This document shows positions 61,100-64,000 of a stretch of DNA of 64,000 nt, in pieces (positions within the stretch are counted from its first letter, which is position 1; each line of letters begins with the position of its first letter). A program made the position numbers and the translations under genes. The stretch is from Mesorhizobium sp. (GTDB lineage Bacteria > Pseudomonadota > Alphaproteobacteria > Rhizobiales > Rhizobiaceae). Below the pieces are notes generated by a model. It saw nothing but the letters and a program-made list of their open reading frames with translations, did no database searches and had not been told where the DNA came from. The stretch spans positions 3,182,001-3,246,000 of the forward strand of contig NZ_JAMLIG010000001.1 of assembly GCF_023954305.1 (NCBI RefSeq), written 5' to 3'.

Positions 61100-63013
61100 T
61101 CACATTTGCGACGGCAGCCACAGGGCAATGCTCGGAATGAGCACGACCAGAACAACCTTGACGATGTCCGCAACGATGAAAGGCACCACCCCCCTATAGA
61201 TGGTGCCAAGCGTCAGGCCGGGTGACACGCCTTTCAGAACAAAGATATTCATCCCGAACGGCGGCGTGATCATTCCCATCTCGACGCAGATGACAGTCAG
61301 GACGCCCCACCAGATCGGATCGTATCCGTATGACAGAACCAGCGGAAGAAAGATGGGCACGGTGATCACCATCATGGCGTAGGAATCCATGAACATCCCG
61401 AGCACGAGGTAGCATACGATGAGGAGAACGATGACCCCGAGCGGCGACAATCCGAAATCCGCGATGGTTTCGGCCAACATGGAAGGAACCTGAGTGAAGC
61501 CGATGCAGAACGAGAAGATCACTGCCCCGAAGATCAGCGTGTAGATCAGCGCCAGGGTCGATGTCGTCTCGGCGAGGAGATCCCCGAGATGTCCGCTGCG
61601 GAGCTTGCCGCGCATCCAGGCGAACGAGAACGCGCCAATTGCCCCGACAGATGCGGCTTCGGTGTCGGTGAACAGTCCGGTGTAGATGCCGCCCATCACC
61701 GTGCCAAACAAGACGAAGGCGCCTATGCAGCCTTTGGCAGCCGCGAGAAGTTCGCGGCGGTCGATCGGCTCGCCGAGAGGCGCAGCGGAGGGTCGAACTT
61801 TTAGCACCAGCCAGATGACGCCAATATACAAGGCGACGGCCAGCAGGGCCGGAACAACCGATGCCACGAACAGGTGGCCGATCGATTGTTCGGCCAAGAT
61901 CGCAAAGAGAATGATCGCCGTGGAAGGGGGAACGAGACTTCCCAGTGTTCCTCCGGCCGCCACGCTGCCCGCGGCGAGTGCCGGCGAATAACGCTTCGCG
62001 CCCATTTCCGGCAGTGCCACCTTTCCGAAGGTGGCAGCGGTTGCGAGTGAGGATCCCGTCAAAGCGCCAAATCCGGCACAGCCCGCGATCGTGGCGTGCG
62101 CCAGACTCCCTCGCAAAGGCCTGAGCAATGCATAGGCGAGCCGGTAGATATCGGAGGACAAGCCAGCGATCGTCGCGAAAGATCCCATCAGCAGGTAGAG
62201 AGGCAGAACCGCGAGCGTCTCGCTCGTCAGAAACCTGGCTGTCTCGCTGCCGACGACGGAGCCGGCAGCGCCGTTGCCGAGGAGCAGGGCGAGCCCCAGA
62301 AAGCCAACCAATCCCATCGCTGCGGCGAGGGGAACGGAGGCCAGCATTGCGACCCACATGGCGACGAACAGCCCGATCGAAATGCCTGCCGGACCTAGCG
62401 ACTTGAGCGCTGCGGCTCCGGGAAGCGCGTCGATGCCGAAGAAGAACACGGTGGCGACCAACAGCGCGAGCATGACCAGCACGGCGCTGACGATCAAAGG
62501 CATGCGGTCGCCCGAAGCCCATGCGCTCCGCGAGATTTTCAGCAATTGTCCAAACTGGATGGGAACGCAAAGTGCAACCAGAACAGTGATCGTGACAAAG
62601 AACGGCGTGATCGGCCAGCCGAGGAGAATGGTTCTCTGTCCGCGCGCGGCGTAGGCTGCCGCCTGGACGCTCAGCTCAAAGCTCATGATCGACAAGAAAA
62701 CGAGCAGGCCGGCGGCGCCGACGACATTCAAGACGATAGCCCCGGATCTTGGTAGAGCGTTGCCGAGGATTTCGACGGTCAGATGCACAGCGCGGGCACA
62801 TCCGGAGGGGAGGCAGGCGGCGATGGCGACGCCGAGAACGAGCGTCAAGATCTCGCTCAGCCCATGCAAGGTCATCGAAAACAGATTCCGAAGCAGCACG
62901 TCCAGCAGCGTGAGGGCGCCTATACCCATGATTGCCACCACGCCGACTGTGGCTAGCCAAGAGGAAAGACGTTGAGCCGAAACCAAGAAATCGGCCGCAG
63001 CGCGCGCTGACAT
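61100..63013 (-). CDS. TRAP transporter permease with fused DctQ and DctM domains
   Basis: 637-residue fusion of the small (about 1-165) and large (about 190-637) TRAP membrane subunits. DctM-type stretches are MWVAMLASVPLAAAMG, VLPLYLLMGSFATIAGL, GSSLATAATFGKVALPEM, AAGGTLGSLVPPSTAIILFA, LGMFMDSYAMMVITVPIF and ITPPFGMNIFVL. The start at 63013 gives the normal DctQ N-terminus. The matching DctP gene is not adjacent but lies 5.2 kb downstream at 54906, past the hydroxylase and AraC genes. Confidence 0.92.
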   Translation of the reverse strand: MSARAAADFLVSAQRLSSWLATVGVVAIMGIGALTLLDVLLRNLFSMTLHGLSEILTLVLGVAIAACLPSGCARAVHLTVEILGNALPRSGAIVLNVVGAAGLLVFLSIMSFELSVQAAAYAARGQRTILLGWPITPFFVTITVLVALCVPIQFGQLLKISRSAWASGDRMPLIVSAVLVMLALLVATVFFFGIDALPGAAALKSLGPAGISIGLFVAMWVAMLASVPLAAAMGLVGFLGLALLLGNGAAGSVVGSETARFLTSETLAVLPLYLLMGSFATIAGLSSDIYRLAYALLRPLRGSLAHATIAGCAGFGALTGSSLATAATFGKVALPEMGAKRYSPALAAGSVAAGGTLGSLVPPSTAIILFAILAEQSIGHLFVASVVPALLAVALYIGVIWLVLKVRPSAAPLGEPIDRRELLAAAKGCIGAFVLFGTVMGGIYTGLFTDTEAASVGAIGAFSFAWMRGKLRSGHLGDLLAETTSTLALIYTLIFGAVIFSFCIGFTQVPSMLAETIADFGLSPLGVIVLLIVCYLVLGMFMDSYAMMVITVPIFLPLVLSYGYDPIWWGVLTVICVEMGMITPPFGMNIFVLKGVSPGLTLGTIYRGVVPFIVADIVKVVLVVLIPSIALWLPSQM

Positions 63014-63388
63014 GTGTACGCCGGCCGTCAACGCAGGTACTCGGTCATTGTCGCGCCGGCACGCGCCCCAGACGTCACGAGGATATTCCCGCGACAGGCA
63101 CCGATCGCTGCCGACGCGCGCCGGCCGGCACTCCACCCTCGTATCATCATCTTCGCCCCCCGTTTGCCCAATCCGCCTTCATTCGGATCGGGCAAAATTG
63201 TCACTGCAAAGCTACCCACCAGCCGTCTGCGAAGACAGTCGGGTGGATGCTCCTCCGCCCAAACTCTACCCGCAAGAGGCCTGCTGATCTGGCCTCAGAA
63301 TGTGGGAGAATTGTTCGACGGTGCTGCCGCGCCGAGGGTCGATTACGTGGTCGTGCGGCCGGTGAGGCACACCGATCGCAGCGAACTG
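63014..63388 (-). other. Non-coding gap with a hairpin between CocE-type hydrolase and TRAP permease genes
   Basis: 375 bases without a supported gene. TTTGCCCAATCCG (63163-63175) pairs at 12 of 13 positions with CGGATCGGGCAAA (63184-63196), loop CCTTCATT. It has no strong T-run but may end the hydrolase transcript; the rest should contain the promoter of the TRAP permease-hydroxylase operon. Confidence 0.45.
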
Positions 63389-64000
63389 TCATGTTGGATC
63401 GGACTCATCGAGGGGCACGAAGGGCAGCAGAAGGTGCGACGGATAGTCGGCGCCGTGGTAGACCCGGTGCACCACCGTCTTGCTGGAACAGATATGATAG
63501 GGGACATATTCGGCGTTCGTGGCCCCACCGACCCCTGTCGGCATATCCATCGCGGTGATGTCGACGCAAATGCGGTGTCCAGCTTTGAACACGTTTGCCG
63601 TCGCGAGGATCTCGATACGGTATTCTTCGATCTTGCCCGGGATCACCTTTTGCTGGGCTTCGCGCGTCAGTGGATGCCACGGCCGGCCCGGCCTGGACCG
63701 CGTTTCGTCGACCTTGCGATGCGATGCCTTCAACCAGCCCCGGGTCAACTCGCGTTCCTTCAGGTCAGCCGGAACGCTACGTTCACCCTCTCGCGCCGTA
63801 TGGACGGACGTGTCGGGGCCGACATCCTTGAGGATCGCAATCCAGTTGGTGTCCTCCTGGTCGATTTCCGCGTAGAGAACGAGCTCGGACGGCCCAGCGA
63901 TCAGCATGTAGCAGGGCAGGGGATCCGTCATGTAGCGCAAGCGAGACACTTTGTCGGTCTTGGTCAGCGGCATCTGTACGAATACGTCGGGTTCTGTCAG
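63389..64000 (-). CDS. CocE/NonD-family hydrolase, C-terminal part (5' end cut)
   Basis: 204 codons are open to the right edge with no true start, so this is only the C-terminal jelly-roll domain of a CocE/NonD alpha/beta-hydrolase (X-Pro dipeptidyl-peptidase C-terminal domain). Marks are YMTDPLPCYMLIAGPSEL, YAEIDQEDTNWIAILKDVGP, LTRGWLKASHR and PGRPWHPLTREA. The catalytic Ser/Asp/His domain would lie outside the window. Such enzymes hydrolyse esters or amides, including plant-derived ones. It is on the same strand as, and 375 bases upstream of, the TRAP permease-hydroxylase operon. Confidence 0.9.
   Translation of the reverse strand: MTEPDVFVQMPLTKTDKVSRLRYMTDPLPCYMLIAGPSELVLYAEIDQEDTNWIAILKDVGPDTSVHTAREGERSVPADLKERELTRGWLKASHRKVDETRSRPGRPWHPLTREAQQKVIPGKIEEYRIEILATANVFKAGHRICVDITAMDMPTGVGGATNAEYVPYHICSSKTVVHRVYHGADYPSHLLLPFVPLDESDPT

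Overview
This window is GC-rich, densely packed bacterial DNA in which almost every gene is a transporter part, a dehydrogenase or hydrolase, or a transcription regulator. The gene types (NasS/NasT nitrate control, a fused QuiC dehydratase, Frc/Rbs-type, Liv-type and Bmp-type ABC importers, TRAP and TTT carriers, BKACE, form II CoxL), the sigma-54/NtrC signals and the codon bias point to an alphaproteobacterium of the Rhizobiales (Hyphomicrobiales) kind. The genus cannot be fixed from the sequence alone. I see no rRNA, tRNA, CRISPR, transposase or phage gene. This looks like a stable catabolic and scavenging region rather than a recent island.

Layout. (1) 1-6486, minus: nitrate assimilation control and uptake, nasT-nasS, then a regulated leader, then nrtA-nrtB-double-domain ATPase (cut by the left edge). 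The leader carries a sigma-54 promoter, an NtrC-like site and an ANTAR two-hairpin antiterminator that overlaps an intrinsic terminator. (2) 6600-13554, minus: LysR regulator, tctC-tctB-tctA tripartite carrier, shikimate-dehydrogenase-like enzyme and quiC; a likely quinate/shikimate-to-protocatechuate module. (3) 13813-18825, plus: Bmp-family (nucleoside-type) ABC importer. (4) 18840-28429: a TRAP carrier with two dehydrogenases on the minus strand, facing a plus-strand set (metallo-hydrolase, serine hydrolase, two SDRs, carboxymuconolactone-decarboxylase-like protein) and a GntR regulator; shared operator-like motifs suggest one regulon. (5) 28491-34378: a GntR protein with two winged helices beside a sugar ABC importer, a zinc alcohol dehydrogenase and an SMP-30 lactonase. 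(6) 34413-42829: a divergent sugar region with two ABC cores and two binding proteins, plus a GntR and a sugar-nucleotide-type dehydrogenase. (7) 43163-53663, plus: one long translationally coupled operon: cyclase, cupin, SDR, 3-hydroxyacyl-CoA-type dehydrogenase, two Tat-exported Liv-type binding proteins flanking a DAPG-hydrolase-like protein, a full Liv-type ABC core and a BKACE enzyme. (8) 54064-63013: TRAP carrier (fused QM protein plus a separate binding protein) around a three-subunit molybdenum hydroxylase, with an AraC regulator. (9) 63389-64000: end of a CocE/NonD hydrolase cut by the right edge.

How it works together. Each block pairs an importer with a short oxidative or hydrolytic pathway and its own regulator, so the window reads as a row of substrate-specific uptake-and-degradation modules, presumably for plant- or soil-derived organic acids, sugars, lactones and aromatics. 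Eight of the ten complete periplasmic binding-protein genes are followed directly by a strong hairpin before the next gene of the operon, probably setting a higher mRNA level for the binding protein than for the membrane parts. Substrates are inferred from families and neighbours and are not proven by sequence.
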